A model generated the notes under the pieces. That model was not told the DNA's origin, searched no databases, and saw only the letters and a list, made by a program, of their open reading frames with translations. From NCBI GenBank assembly GCA_009602735.1, contig WELA01011136.1, positions 273,911-337,910 of the forward strand: a stretch of DNA of 64,000 bases, written 5' to 3'. Numbering within the stretch: position 1 is the first letter of the stretch; each line of letters begins with the position of its first letter. Position numbers and translations under genes: made by a program. This document shows positions 1-17,635 of the stretch, piece by piece. Source of the DNA: Mesotaenium endlicherianum (lineage: Eukaryota > Streptophyta > Zygnematophyceae > Zygnematales > Mesotaeniaceae).

Positions 1-5524
<5,524 letters not shown>

Positions 5525-7839
5525 AGAACCCCTCAACCCTGGAGGTTTTTCGCCCACTGCCCCTCAGCCCGTCCTGTCAGCATCCCAGCCTTCTCAAAAT
5601 CTCGGACTCTCACAAGCCAGGCTTTCAGGTGGGGGGGAAAGCACTTTCCATTTCGCCCTCTTTTTCTCATTTGAGTACCTCACTGGGTACCTCAGTTCCG
5701 GGTCCTCTGTCTGACTCTCTCCTCTCTCCTGGCCCGATAGGCTGGCCGAGTGTCGGTTCTTGAGGGTTGCCTCTGAGCCTCGAGACCCTACATCTCGTTG
5801 GCACGCTCTTTCTTCCCCCTCCTTGGGGCTCCACGGGCCAGAGCTCAATGCGGGGCAGATAGCGCCCGAGGTGCAGGATAGGGCCCCCGCCAGGAAGGAA
5901 GAGAGGGAGAAGCAGGGTGGTGCAAAAGGAGCAGGGTAGGGCCCCCTGAGGAAGGAAGAAAGCAACGAGTGAGGCGGCAATAATCGAAGAGAAGAAAGTT
6001 TAAAAAAAAACCCACAGATTTTATCATGGTGATGAGGAGCCACTCACAGATCCTCAGAGGGGAACGGGGAGGCGCCGAGCAGTGAGCTGCTATCTTGCTC
6101 CTGTGGTGGAGATGCCTGGAGACGCCAGGCTGCCGGAAATGCCAAGGCACAGAGCAGGGTGGCCTCGGAGGCGCCGCTCGCACGCCCTACCGCCGCCGAC
6201 TTGCAGGGTGACAGGTGCCGAGGAGTCGGAGCTTCCGCAGCTGGCGACAAGCCTCGAAAGAGCAGCTGGCTCTTGCCTCGGACGGCAGCAGCAAGGGGGC
6301 AGCAGCATGGGCAGCGCAGCGGCAGCAGCAGCAGCTCTTCGTTGCTGGCTTTGCAAGGAGGGAGGCCAAGGGCACCTGCCTCCTTCCCCGCTTTCTCCCC
6401 CCCTACCCCCCGCCCCCCCCTCCTTCCCCCGGTCAGCTTTTCTGCTTCTTCTAGAACTCTTCTTTTAGTGACTGGAGTTGGCCGGGAGTCCCCGTCCGGC
6501 ATAAGGGGGGCTCGCGCAGGGGTGGGGGCCGGGGCTGCGTGCAAGCAGCAGTTGCCGCTGCCCAGCCGACAGGCATGTGTGTGGAGCCCACAAGGTTCAA
6601 TGCACAGGTTGCAGGAAACTTAGCGTCTCCACTCCTCCCTCCTGTTGTTCTTCACTCTGCCGGGGCGGGCTGGCCCAGCCCACGCCCGGGAGAGCTGCAG
6701 CAGCAGCTGCACCTGAAAGCAGGCTGGCGCGCACCCCCCCCCCCCAGTCCTGTGCTTGGGCTTCTGAGAGGGGCCATCTTACTGGGGGGGGCTCGCTGGG
6801 GAGCCAGCTGAGAGGCTCTCTGGGCTGACTCCAGGTCCGGCTCCAGCTCCAGCTCCCGCAACTAAGCCTCCACTCCACCTTTGAGGGGCGGGCTTGTGCT
6901 CTCGCCCGGGCGCCCGGCGGTGGAGCTTGCGCCAGACAGGCACCGGTGGTGTGTTCGTATACTTGAGAGCATGGCGCACCGGCACACAAACGTGCTCTGC
7001 GCATCTTCCGAGCGTGCTTCATTGCTCGGCCGAGTTAGGGAGGCCCCTTGTCCCCAATGGCGGGGTGTGGCCTGAGTTGCACTACCTACAGAACAGGGTC
7101 AAGTTTGTGCATATTAGGGTTAGTGTTTACTAGTATGATGTTGTGGTCTGCTAGGTGTATAACATTTTGTGGTGCTTGTGTGGTGCTCCTATCTGCTCTG
7201 ATGCACCGCTTGGATTTCCTGCAGACTCCAGCAGCTGCAGTCCGGGCCGGATGTAGAAGTGAAGAAGGTCAAATATGACGTGGACTTGAGTTCCTGCATG
7301 CTGACGTGTCTCATCCAGCCAGTAAAGCATGCTGTCTGTTGAATCCTAAGGCTCTGGGCATCTGGGCGATGCGTATGCGTGTACTAGTCCGAAAGGTTTG
7401 CTCGATGCAGTAAAGCTTTAGGCTGGTGCACTTAGGGCGGAGTAACATTTCTTTTTGCAGCCATCCAACAGCGTAACAATGTCTTTGCTTTCTCTTGCAA
7501 TGGCAATCATCGTAAGTTTGTTTTTAGGGGAAACTCTAGTAGAGGGCAAACTTCATTCCAAGCTCTCCTGCTCACCAGTTAGTGAACAAGTGGCCATTTT
7601 CACCCTCACAGCTTTTGGTAAAGCATGCCAGTGATAGGTGGAATTAGGATTCTTTCTCAAAATTTCTACTCTGTACAAATTCACGCTCCACAGGCCAAGC
7701 CCATGCCGCAAACTATGCAGGGGAGACGATGTATAACTTGCGTAAAAACATTACGCTGCTCTCTTCTATCAGCCACCTACTCTTCTGGGGCCATCTTACA
7801 AGTGCACAGCTGTTGCTCTCTGCTACATACATAGAACTG
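5525..7839. other. Spacer after panC, GC-rich, no secure gene
   Basis: The region after the panC stop must hold its 3' UTR. From 6050 to 7050 it is GC-rich with CAG/CTG and CCC runs that keep many frames open on both strands by composition alone. None of these frames carries a recognisable domain. One short stretch at 7226-7342 looks more protein-like and is listed separately. Confidence 0.5.
7226..7342 (+). CDS. Possible terminal exon of an unknown gene
   Basis: Just after an acceptor-like TTTCCTGCAG (ending 7224) the + strand reads 38 codons before TGA. They include GPDVEVKKVKYDVDLSSCML, which has ordinary amino-acid usage rather than a composition artefact. A donor-like CCAGTAAAG lies inside it. 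I found no matching upstream exon and recognise no family. It may be chance. It is noted because no other stretch between panC and the sHSP cluster looks as protein-like. Confidence 0.15.
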   Translation, partial: LQQLQSGPDVEVKKVKYDVDLSSCMLTCLIQPVKHAVC

Positions 7840-9490
7840 CATGACACTTGTCAAGGCGAGCTGCTGACCTCGTAACCCCAGCTAAAGCATTTACACCCCA
7901 ACACTCAACCTCAGGTCAAACTATGACGCCGACGCCCCTAAGCGTTAACTGTGTCACTCCTGTCTGGCTATCTGGGCCACGTGTACACATGCCACCTAGG
8001 GGGGCCCATCGTTCCCGCCAAACCACACATCACCTGACATCTGGCTGCATGGCATCGCATGCACCAGCTGGCCACCTGTGGCAGCGCGACCAGCCCACCT
8101 GGCCGTCCTGCTCCCAAGAGCCTCTCTTCCCGTCTCACCCGCCTCGCCTCCTTGCCCTCATTTCAGGTGACGGAGACAAAGCCAGTATCTAATGCGGAAG
8201 CTTCCAAATCCCCACAGGACCCACCCCCTCTGCTGCTGCTGCCCCCCGCACTGCTGCTGCTACCATTCGCAGCGCCCCCTCCCCCTCAGAGGGCGGGGGC
8301 GAGCAGCAAGAAAGGGGTTGGGGGCGGGGACGAGGGGGAGAGAGGGGGAAGGGGGGGCTTGAAGGGGTGCTATGTGTAGCACTGTCGCTGGAGGTTGAGT
8401 AGGTCTTGTAGGCGGAGGTGGCGGCAGTGCCTCCCAGGCTTCTCAGACGAGCCCCCGAGAAAGTTAATACTAAAAAAGGTGCAGCTCTCACCATGTGGGC
8501 TGCACGCGCCGCAGTCGGCCACCAGCTCAACCCGCCCGCGGACGCCACCTGGCACCTCCCCACGCACCGTCCAGCCACAACAGAAATTCTTTCACTTTTG
8601 TTGGCTCCCCTGCCTCCTGCTGCCGTCCTCTCGCCCTCTTCCCCCCCTTCCCCCCATCTCTCTAGCCCCTCTAAGTGTACACGTCTCCCTCATAAGACAA
8701 TCTGCTCCTCTGCCCTCGGCATCCGTCCCCGGGTCCCGTTCGTCCTCCAGTCCTTCCCACCTGTCTGCACAGATTTTCTCTCTCCCTGCTTCTGGCACTC
8801 AGTGCCTGCATACAATTTGGGCGGCTCTCCAGGAGGGGCACATGTTCACACGCCTGCTGTGCAATTTGGGCATGTCTGAGCGCACATCCTTCTAAATTAT
8901 AACCCTTACCCTATTTAACCCCGGAACCTTGTTGGTGAAGCTGGGGGAAATGTTTTGCTTGCAAGCATGCAGCGCAACTGCCCTGCAATCATACACGAGT
9001 CATGCAGCAGGCAGTACGATGAACTTTTGTTCATGGTATCTGTAAACAAACACATGTATTATTTTGACATGTCGAAACAATGGGCAATTATACCAAATAA
9101 TATTGTTTTTCTTTTATGTACAAAATCTACACATCTTCTCCTCCTGCCCGAATGGTCCTTCTTTTCTTCCAAAAAAAAGTCCCTGCATGGTCATTTCTCC
9201 CCCATGTCATAGGCTGATGCCCGTTTTCAAAACCTTGTATCCATTTTTGCCACGACCGCCTCTCTAGTACCAACGACCTCCATCGTATATATCATGTTCA
9301 CTAACTTTCTTCCACCTTGCAGTTGCCTGCCTCAAACACAATCCACTAAAAGCTGATGGCATACCTCTACACTAAGAAACTAACCTCCATAAATTGTGCG
9401 TTCAAATTCACGCAGATGACCTCGAGCCCCCGCGTTCGCCTCTCTTCGGTCAACCCCACCCTACAAGCCTAGTGGCTCGGTCAACCCCAC

Positions 9491-11061
9491 CTACAAGCCT
9501 AGTGGCGCGTCGCCTCCGCTGCTGCCGTCTGCGGAGTGCCCAGGCTCCTCCTGCCTGTGATGGTCTGCGCTCGCACCCGTGCCCTCCACCGCCTGAGAGG
9601 GAGAACTCTCGGGCTTGCTGGCGGGCGCATTCTCTTCCTGCGGCTGCAAGGTCTCTCCCGGCTGCTGCGGCTGCTGCTGCTGGCTGGCGGGCTGAGACGC
9701 GAGCGTCGATTCAGAGGCAAACCACACGTCGTCGGCTTTCGCTGAAGTGTCGGAGTCAGCGCTGGACGAGCCTCCCCTGACTGTCACCTCCATCACCGAG
9801 GGCTGGGGCTTGGGGGCAGGCGCCACCTTGGGCAGGGTGACCACGAGGATGCCACGTGTCATCTCGGCGCTGATGCCGTCCGTCTGCACCTTGCCCTTGG
9901 GGAGGGGGATCTGCGTCTTGAAGGCCGCGGCTCTGCGGGACCCGAAGCGGAACTTGGCGGAGGAGGAGGAGGAGGGGCTGTCCGGGGCGTCCTTGCTCTG
10001 CTGCTGGCCCTGCTGCCTCTGCGCGGTGATGTGCATCACGCGGTTGTCCTCCACCTGCACTTTGACGTCAGGCGTGTCGTACCCGGGCAGCTCAAAGCGC
10101 AGCAGCCACGCGTCCTCCATCTCCTCCACGTCCCAGCATGCGCCGAAGGGGGAGCAGGGGGAGCTGGTCTCAGAGGGACTCTGCTGCTTGAACATCTCAT
10201 TGAGCAGCCAGCCGATGCCCCCCAGCACCAGAGGGGCCTGCTGCAGCATGGGCCCCTGGCGGTACCCGCGGAGCGGCGTGCCCCACCCGCTCGTCCCGGG
10301 ACCTCCCTGCGGCCCGCAGCCTGGAAAGACAACACACGCAAACATTTTGACAAAGTGAAATCAAGAGTCTAAGAGTCAAGTACGGAAAGAGAGGGAGTGA
10401 ATGATTAGTCGATTGCTACGACGCGAACCTGCAGCGGGCATGCATGCTAGGGGAGCGTGCTTCATCGGTGGATACTTGCTCATAAGGACGCTGTTCATGC
10501 AAGACTGATGCTAGAGGCCCGGTTCACTCAGCCCTGAATGAAGGTAGTTCTTGAAGGCCCTCCCTCCCTTCACGACATTTCAGACGCTCAGCAGACTACG
10601 ACCCTTAAGGAGAGTCAGACGCACAGCAGATAATACTAAGACTCTTTGGTTGTGAGATCATACCAAAACAAAGCCCTGCAGACGCCCCAAATGCAGCCTG
10701 ATTTTAAGGTAATCCAGAGAAGCAACTCACCGTAGTTTTCAACCCTGGGGTTCACGAAAGCAGCAGCCCTCGTCCCCCTCCTCGGCCTGCAGTTGGCTGC
10801 TTGAGCGCGAGCAGCTTGAGCTTGGAACCACGCTGCCTGAGCGGCAGCTCTCTGCTGGTCGTTGGCACCCCATGAAGCACTGACTACGTTCGACTGCTTC
10901 TTGTGACTGCTTGCTCTGAGGGAGACAGGGGCTGCCCTTGTGCCAAGAAAGGAGCTCCTCTGGAGAGGCTGAGCCCTCTTGCTAGAATTGACACTTGCTG
11001 CTGAAGCTACCAGGGGGGCAATGAACTGGGCAGCTGCCGTTCCTGCAGTCAAGGCGGCCAT
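9491..11061 (-). CDS. Chloroplast-type small heat shock protein (HSP20 family), copy 1
   Basis: Two exons on the minus strand, 11061-10731 and 10320-9491, joined GT-AG after the first base of a glycine codon, give 386 residues. The start is the first ATG (protein start MAALTAG), which is conserved in all three copies. Exon 1 is rich in Ala, Ser and Arg and lacks acidic residues in its first 60 positions, as expected of a chloroplast transit peptide. Exon 2 holds the alpha-crystallin domain at about residues 172-276, with ELPGY and the domain-closing RGILVVTLPK. HSP20 proteins are ATP-independent holdases that bind unfolding client proteins. A Ser run (SPSSSSSAKF) sits inside the domain, and a polar tail of about 110 residues rich in Ser, Gln and Pro follows. 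The tail has no clear IxI motif; EVTV may serve instead. Compared with copies 2 and 3 it has the longest Ser run and longer Gln tracts. Confidence 0.88.
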
Positions 11062-11230
11062 GTTGCTCAAGGACAAGTGAATGTGCTAAGATGAGTATGA
11101 CTTATATTGGACTGAAATGCCTCTAGCAAAGTTTGACTAAGCACTGATAGCAATACAGTATGATATGAGCACTTGAGTAGCAGAATGCGAATGGACTGAG
11201 CAGAATGAGTGAAGCAGTAGGCACATGCCT

Positions 11231-11238
11231 CTTTTATA
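11231..11238 (-). promoter_or_regulatory. TATA box of sHSP copy 1
   Basis: TATAAAAG on the minus strand lies 170 bases before the ATG. It is preceded and followed by sequence conserved in copies 2 and 3 (a GGCATGTGCC-type block on its 3' side). Conservation of the element at similar spacing in all three genes supports its role. Confidence 0.6.
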
Positions 11239-11446
11239 CTTCGCAAATTGCTCGTAGGGACCTCCTGCAGGCAGCAGCTGGAGTGTGGATAGTGACATGA
11301 GCCGCGACCTTACTTTTTCCACACTCCTCAGACAACTTCCAGACTACTCTTCCTCCGGTCGGAAGATGTGGCTCTCTATCTTTTCATCATCACCCCACTC
11401 GAACAGGATCTCGCGATCTTCACGACGTTCCCTCTGACTTTGATAC

Positions 11447-11454
11447 TTCTCGAG
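11447..11454 (-). promoter_or_regulatory. Candidate heat-shock half-element upstream of sHSP copy 1
   Basis: A TTCTCGAG site lies about 210 bases upstream of the TATA box, at a position equivalent to the TTCTCG repeats of copies 2 and 3. Heat shock factor binds alternating nGAAn/nTTCn units. This one is imperfect, so the call rests mainly on conservation among the copies. Confidence 0.25.
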
Positions 11455-12600
11455 CCATCCTTGATACATCTTCCGGACACTGTTGTGAAACTCAGGACTC
11501 GGCACACTCCTTCCTGTCGTTTCCTCCATTCTCCCGGGCTGCTCCTGGGCACTCCTGGGCCTTCCTAGGCAGCTCCTGCGCACTCTTGCATGTGGCTTTG
11601 CATTGCTTCATGCAACCTAGACGTAACGCCACGATGCTCTCTAGTTGTCGTGGTATGTTCAATCACTTACAAATGAAGCGACTCGACTGAGCTCAACTGA
11701 GCTCGACGAGTTGTTTCTACAACTTTATAAAACGACAATGTGGACCAATGTGGACTTGGACACTGTGTGACACTTTTTTCGAGTGAGCTGTCGTGTCATT
11801 GAGCAGCCAGCGTGGACAAAATGGGCTCGGTCGGACGTGGTCAAAAGAATGTGAAACCATTTGCCTTCAAATATTCAAATTGCATAAAGTGGACGTACAG
11901 TATCTAAATGTTTCGAAGTGCTCCAAAGTCATTCAAAGTCAGCTCGAAGTGCTTGAATCGAAGCGCCAGCTCGCTAGCTGGCTCGATATATCTCCGCGAA
12001 GAAAATCCTGGTAGTAGAATTTTAAACTTCCTGCTCTGCATCGCAGCCCAAGTTGCCCAACGCGGAGCGCATAGCGTACAGTGCAGGCAAGTCCAGTCCT
12101 GCTTCACCTGCTTGCACGACGGCCCTTTCACGGATGCAACTGTACGCCAGTGCAGGAACACTGGAGATGGAGGACCTTTTCGACATTGGCCCTACCTATC
12201 AGCAGTGATATCTGGCACATTCACTAATCTTTTAATACATTTAGTCCGACCATGAAACCTACCAACGATATGCTTCGCAAGGCTGAAGTTCGTGGAATGA
12301 ATCAAGGCTAAGGTGTATCTTCCTTCTCATAATCTGGATTTACGAGGGGAAGATGGACCTCATTATCTTTAATCTCATGATGCATGAGTTTTGTGCCGCA
12401 AATTTTATGTGAATAACATTCGGAGGTCTGATGTTTTATGTTTGAACTGTTAACTAGACGGCCATTTGAGCTTAAACGTGACCAGGTTGAGGTTCAGGTA
12501 CGGGCGGGTTTCACCTGATCCTTGTATCATAACAGAACTATCTGCTAAAAGACCCCTTGTGCGCCATCTCTTCAGACTAGGTCTTTGAGCACTGAAGCGA

Positions 12601-13039
12601 TTGTCTTTTACCCCACGGATTGAGTGCAAATATAGAGTTGTGCCTGGCTGCTTCTATAAAGCACCCCTGTTACTTTGGCCATAAGGTGCAAGCTACTAGT
12701 GTAGACGTTACCACTATTGGCCTCCAATCAAACTTGAAGGCGTAAAACATGACTTCAACTGTGCCCACACACAGTGACCACAAATTATGGTGACATGGGT
12801 CCGCGGGGCATATGGCTCTTGGCACTACATTATGGGTTTTCAAGCTCGCCACAAAGAGGTGCAACTCCTCATGTCTGGCATTGTATGTCTGGAATCTGCT
12901 CTTGTCTACGTACTCTCACACAGCTAGCTCCAAGCCGCAGCACATGCAGACGTTTACACGTTACCGGCTTTCCTCTCATCTACCTCTTTGCCGTAACACC
13001 AGTTCACGAGCACAGAGCTATCTCTTTCTGCTCCTGAGC
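12601..13039. other. Short linker between duplication units A and B
   Basis: No gene, repeat or motif recognised. Short open frames on both strands are not supported by splice sites or similarity. Confidence 0.4.
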
Positions 13040-15659
13040 TGTCGGGTTTCGCACACAAGCTAACAAGCTGGCGACTCAAAAACCCCAGCTGAGGAGCTGA
13101 CCTACACCCCCACAGCTTAACCTCAAGTTGAAGTATGGCCGTCCTTTGACGCTAACTACGTCACTGTGACCTAGCCACCTGGGCCACCTGACCACATGCC
13201 ACCTGGAAGCGTCTCCGGCCCCGCCCAGCCACACTCGCCCGGCACCTGGCTGCCTGGGACTGCATGCACCGCATGGCCACCTGTTGCAGCGTCACCTGGC
13301 CACCTGGCCGCCTGCCACTATTACCCCCTAGTCACCTGCCACCTGGCTGGCTTCAACCCTCGCGCCCCTCTCCGGCTCATCCAATGCGTCTCTCACGACC
13401 GGCGAGTAAAGGCAAAGCCAGTAGCTCCCCGGGAAGCGCACCTACCCCCATCCCCTCCCCTCCCCTCCCCTCCCCCCGCTGTCCCAGCCCCCTCTGCTGC
13501 TGCCACCCGCAGCCCCCCGGCAACAGCAGGGCGCAGGGGGGCCCTTAGACCTCGACAGCAGCTAGGTTAGGCTCTTGGGGCGCAGCCGCGGCGGAGGGTT
13601 GGAACCTGAGAGGGTGTTTGCGAGGCCCTGTTCTCGATGCGGGGGGTCCTGCCAGTACCGCTGCCGCTGCCGGTGCAGCCTGCAGGATGGGCGACGGGGA
13701 AGTGGCTCTCCAGTGCAGGCAGGCCTCGCTCCCTCGGAGGCTTAGATATTATCTGGTAGGATTCAGGGTGCACGGGTGGGGTGGGCGTTTTTTTATGTTA
13801 GTCCAGGGTTTGGGGTTCTGATGCAGGTGTCAGGGGGGGAGTTTCTGGGATTCTAACAAGGAGAACGTGAGAGCTGGCTGTTTGGAACGCCGGCGGGAGG
13901 GGCGTGGGAGGGGAGCAGTTGCCTGAGCGCTAGCTTCGGGGAGCCAGCTTCGATTGCTGAGTGCTGTGCTACCAGCTCTCGCCGCAGGGGTGCCACCTGC
14001 AGCTCCCCATGCACTCGTCACCCCACTTCAGAGAAACTCCACACATACTTCTCCTCCTTGCCCCTCACGTTGTCCTCCCGCTCTCCTCCCCTCCTTCCCC
14101 TCTCCGCTACCCCTCAGCCCCCCTCCCCCTTTGCGTCTCTGAGCGCGTGCGTCTCTTGTGAAAAGACAAGTTTGCTCCCCTGCCCCTTGCTATGCTTCCC
14201 TCGCTTCCTCCCTCCCTCTTCTTCTCCGTTTCATTCTTCTCCCTCTTCGGCAGCGACCTGCTGGGGAGCAACACATCTGTACACACGCCTGCTCTGCTGT
14301 ATGCCTGAGAGCACATCCTTTCACAACCTAATTTCAACCCTAAGCGTAATCCTGACCCTACTTCTTCTCTAGCTACTCCCTAAGTTAAATGGGCACGCTC
14401 GCCCTGACGCACTCTGGGGCCCTGGGCTTCCGAGCTGGCGGGCCCCTCGCGTGCCGACCAGGAAGGGCGCCCGCCCACAGCTCGCAGGCCTCTGTAGATC
14501 ATCCCCCCTTGCATATTCCGACAGGCTTTTGACTGCTCCATTTACTAGAAACTACACAAGGGCATACACGTGTGCGCAGGCAGGGACACCAACCACCACC
14601 TGCCTTGGTTGGCACCTGCGAAGAGCTCAAACGGGCCCCTGCCTCCCTCGGGTCTCGCAATGCTTTCACAGAGAAGCCCTCGCTCCCCTCACGGCCCTCA
14701 GCGTCCCCAGCAACAGACAGGCCTACGGCCGCCCTCAGTCTCCTCACAAGCAGGTAGGCAGCCACAGCAGCAGCAGCAGCCAACTGTCGCAGGCAGGCCA
14801 GGGAGGGAGGGGGGCATGCTGTGACAACAAATTTAACACAGCTCCTACTTCTCTTGCCATCTGCTACTGTCCCAGCAGGTGTTGGGTCTATCTAGCCGGG
14901 CAAGTCAGACGACATGTGTTCTACCCTCAGATGGGGGTCCCAGAGGGCAGTACGGGCCTGCCAAGTGGCCAACCCCTGGGGTTGCAAGCCAAGGGTGTGC
15001 GACCCCTAACAAACCACCAAATCTCGACATGCAGCACAACTGCCCCGCGGATTCGGGCAGGTCAACGACTCAGTTTCCAGCTCAGGATATTTAACTCGTT
15101 ATTTATTCATTACTTTTGGCAAACTTCTATTCAAAGGGAATGGACACATGGCACCTAGCTCAAAGCACTGAGCAGTAGGGCGCAATGCCACATGGCTGGA
15201 AAAAACTCTTAATGTACAAAAAAAATTACATACCTTTTCATCCTGCTCGGATTGTACATCCACATATCTCCTAGATGCTTCCTATATATCGACATTCCTC
15301 TCATAGTTAAGGCTACTGCCCATCTCATAGAATCATGTACTCAAATCTCAACTCACTAAAATAGTCAACAATCACCGCTACATCCATCTCTACATGCTGA
15401 AATACTGCCCCAACTCTAGTAGTATCTCCACAATAAATGCTTCTTGTATCTCTACGTACTAAATCTACCCCCGACCCAGACTCTCATCTATCAAAATTTC
15501 CTGCTTGTCTAATACTTCAATGAAGGATGACCGGGTCAAAATACTTCTCAACAAACTACTGCTCCTCATGATCTCGGCGTCGTAAAACCTGCACCCACTG
15601 TATGTGTGCTAGTAACCTTCTCAAACCCTTGCGCTCGCCTCTCTTCAACCACCCCATCT

Positions 15660-17188
15660 CTACAAGCCTAGTGGCGCGTCGCCTCTGCTGCTGCCGTCTG
15701 TGGAGTGCCCAGGCTCCTCCTGCCTGTGCTGGTCTGCGCTCGCACCCCTGCCCTCCGCCTGAGAGGGAGCACTCTCGGGCTTGCTGACTGGCGCACTCTC
15801 TTCCTGCGGCTGCGAGGCCTCTCTCGGCTGCGACTGCGGCTGCTGCTGCTGGCTGGCGGGCTGAGACGCGAGTGTCGATTCAGAGGCAAACCACATGTCG
15901 TCAGCCTTCGCTGAAGTGTCGGAGTCAGCGCTAGACGAGCCTCCCCTGACTGTCACCTCCATCACCGAGGGCTGGGGCTTGGGCGCAGGCGCCACCTTGG
16001 GCAGGGTGACCACGAGGATGCCACGTGTCATCTCCGCGCTGATGCCGTCCGTCTGCACCTTGCCCATGGGGAGGGGGATCTGCGTCTTGAAGGCCGCGGC
16101 ACTGCGGGACCGGAAGCGGAACTCTGCGGAGGAGGAGGAGGGGCTGTCGGGGGCGTCCTTGCTCTGCTGCTGGCCCTGCTGCCTCTGCGCGGTGATGTGC
16201 ATCACGCGGTTGTCCTCCACCTGCACTTTGACGTCGGGCGTGTCGTACCCGGGCAGCTCAAAGCGCAGCAGCCAAGCGTCCTCCGTCTCCTCCACGTCCC
16301 AGCATGCGCCGAACGGGGAGCTGGCCTCAGAGGGCCCCTGCTGCTTGAACATCTCATTGAGCAGCCAGCCGATGCCCCCCAGCGCCAGAGGGGCCTGCTG
16401 CAGCATGGGCCCCTGGCGGTACCCGCGGGGCGGCGTGCCCCACCCGCTCGTCCCGGGGCCTCCCTGCGGACCGCAGCCTGGAAAGACGAACGCGTGGACA
16501 CGGTGTCAGAGAAAGCCACGTGCAAATAAAAAAGGGCGAGCGCGTGTTGAGAAGCTTTGTAGGACATGCATGAGTCTGCAGCAGACATGCATGTGAGGGA
16601 AGCTTCCTCCATTGGGAGCTGTCGCTTATGAAGAAGCTTTGAACATGCAAGACTGCTGCAAGAAGCCCCGCTTCATCCAGACCAGGAAAACTCATATGCC
16701 TCAGACTTCCTTCGCTCAGTAACTTCCAAAGCACCACAGCTGATATTGGAGACACCTTTCTACTTGTTGTAAGTGAAACAAAACAACAGCCTGGTGTCAA
16801 TCCCTGATGCAGCTCACGGTTCTAGGCAACTGAGCAAAGCTACTTAGGGCAACTCACCGTAGTTTGCAACCCAGGGATTCGTGAAAGCAGCAGCCCTCGT
16901 CCCCCTCCTTGACCTGCAGTTGGCTGCTTGAGCGCGAGCAGCTTGAGCTTGGAACCAAGCTGCCTGGGCGGCAGCTCTCTGCTGGTCGTTGGCACCCCAT
17001 GAAGCACTGACGACGTTTGACTGCTTCTTGTGACTGCTTGCTCTGAGGGAGACAGGGGCTGCCCTTGTGCCAAGGAAGGAGCTCCTCTGGAGAGGCTGAG
17101 CCCTCTTGCTAGAATTGACACTTGCTGCTGAAGCCACCAGGGGGGCAATGAACTGGGCAGCTGCCGTTCCTGCTGTCAAGGCGGCCAT
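15660..17188 (-). CDS. Chloroplast-type small heat shock protein (HSP20 family), copy 2
   Basis: Two exons, 17188-16858 and 16477-15660, with a GT-AG intron of 380 bases in the same phase as copies 1 and 3, give 382 residues. Exon 1 is the same length (331 bases) as in the other copies and starts at the same MAALTAG. The alpha-crystallin core is nearly identical to copy 1. The internal Ser run is one residue shorter (SPSSSSAEF), and the tail reads QQQQPQSQPREASQPQEE. The domain-closing RGILVVTLPK motif is intact. No frame damage is visible, so the gene appears functional. Expected location is the plastid stroma. Confidence 0.88.
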
Positions 17189-17392
17189 AGTGCTTCAAGT
17201 AGTAGAGATGCTGAAACCCGTATGGATTAAAGAGTGCTGTATTGTCTGAAGATAGGGAGACTCAGTAAATTTGTGTCAAGGAAGTGAGACTAAGTACTTG
17301 TAATACGTATGTATGCCGTATGCTTTGAGCACTTGAGTGTCCGGAACGTAGGATGGGCTGAGCAGAATGACTGAAACAGTAGGCACATGCCT

Positions 17393-17400
17393 CTTATATA
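17393..17400 (-). promoter_or_regulatory. TATA box of sHSP copy 2
   Basis: TATATAAG on the minus strand lies 205 bases before the ATG, within the same conserved block as in copies 1 and 3 but with a slightly different core. Confidence 0.6.
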
Positions 17401-17602
17401 CATCGTAGATTGCTTGTAGGGAGCTCCTTTACGGGCAGCGAGATTTTGGATAAAGTGGGGTAGGAACGCGAGCTTGCTTTCTCCACACTCTTCAGACAAC
17501 TTCCAGACGACTCTTCAGCCTAAGGTGGACGTGGCTCTCTATACTTCTGCTCCATCACCAGGACCTGACACTGCCAACGGCGTCCGTTCCTGACTTTGAT
17601 AC

Positions 17603-17635
17603 TTCTCGCTTGTTCTCGTTCCATTGCCCTTCTCG
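17603..17635 (-). promoter_or_regulatory. Candidate heat-shock element cluster upstream of sHSP copy 2
   Basis: Three TTCTCG units occur at 17603, 17613 and 17630, at positions equivalent to those in the other two copies. They resemble spaced TTCnnG half-sites of a heat shock element but are not canonical. Confidence 0.3.

Larger units (their letters stand above)
7840..12600. repeat. Duplication unit A carrying sHSP gene 1
   Basis: This unit pairs with 13040-17750 and, over its right two thirds, with 59540-64000. Shared landmarks with unit B include an AACCCCAGCT stretch at the left edge (7874 and 13081), the 'acatgccacct' block (7987, 13194), 'cacacgcctgct' followed by 'gagcacatcct' or a close variant (8850-8890, 14282-14312), and the whole sHSP gene. 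Shared landmarks with unit C extend upstream of the gene: 'gagcgcatagcgtacagtgc' (12065, 63648) and 'cccttgtgcgccatctct' (12552, 63981). Similarity was judged by eye, so the edges are approximate. Confidence 0.75.

Noticed and set aside
6044-7022. Several long frames on both strands in GC-rich DNA
   Set aside because: Composition-driven open frames with no domains, splice logic or similarity among them.
9747-10358. Long plus-strand frames opposite the sHSP exon 2 (also at 15895-16596 and 60072-60677)
   Set aside because: Their conservation among the three copies follows from the sHSP on the other strand; no domain or start context supports them.
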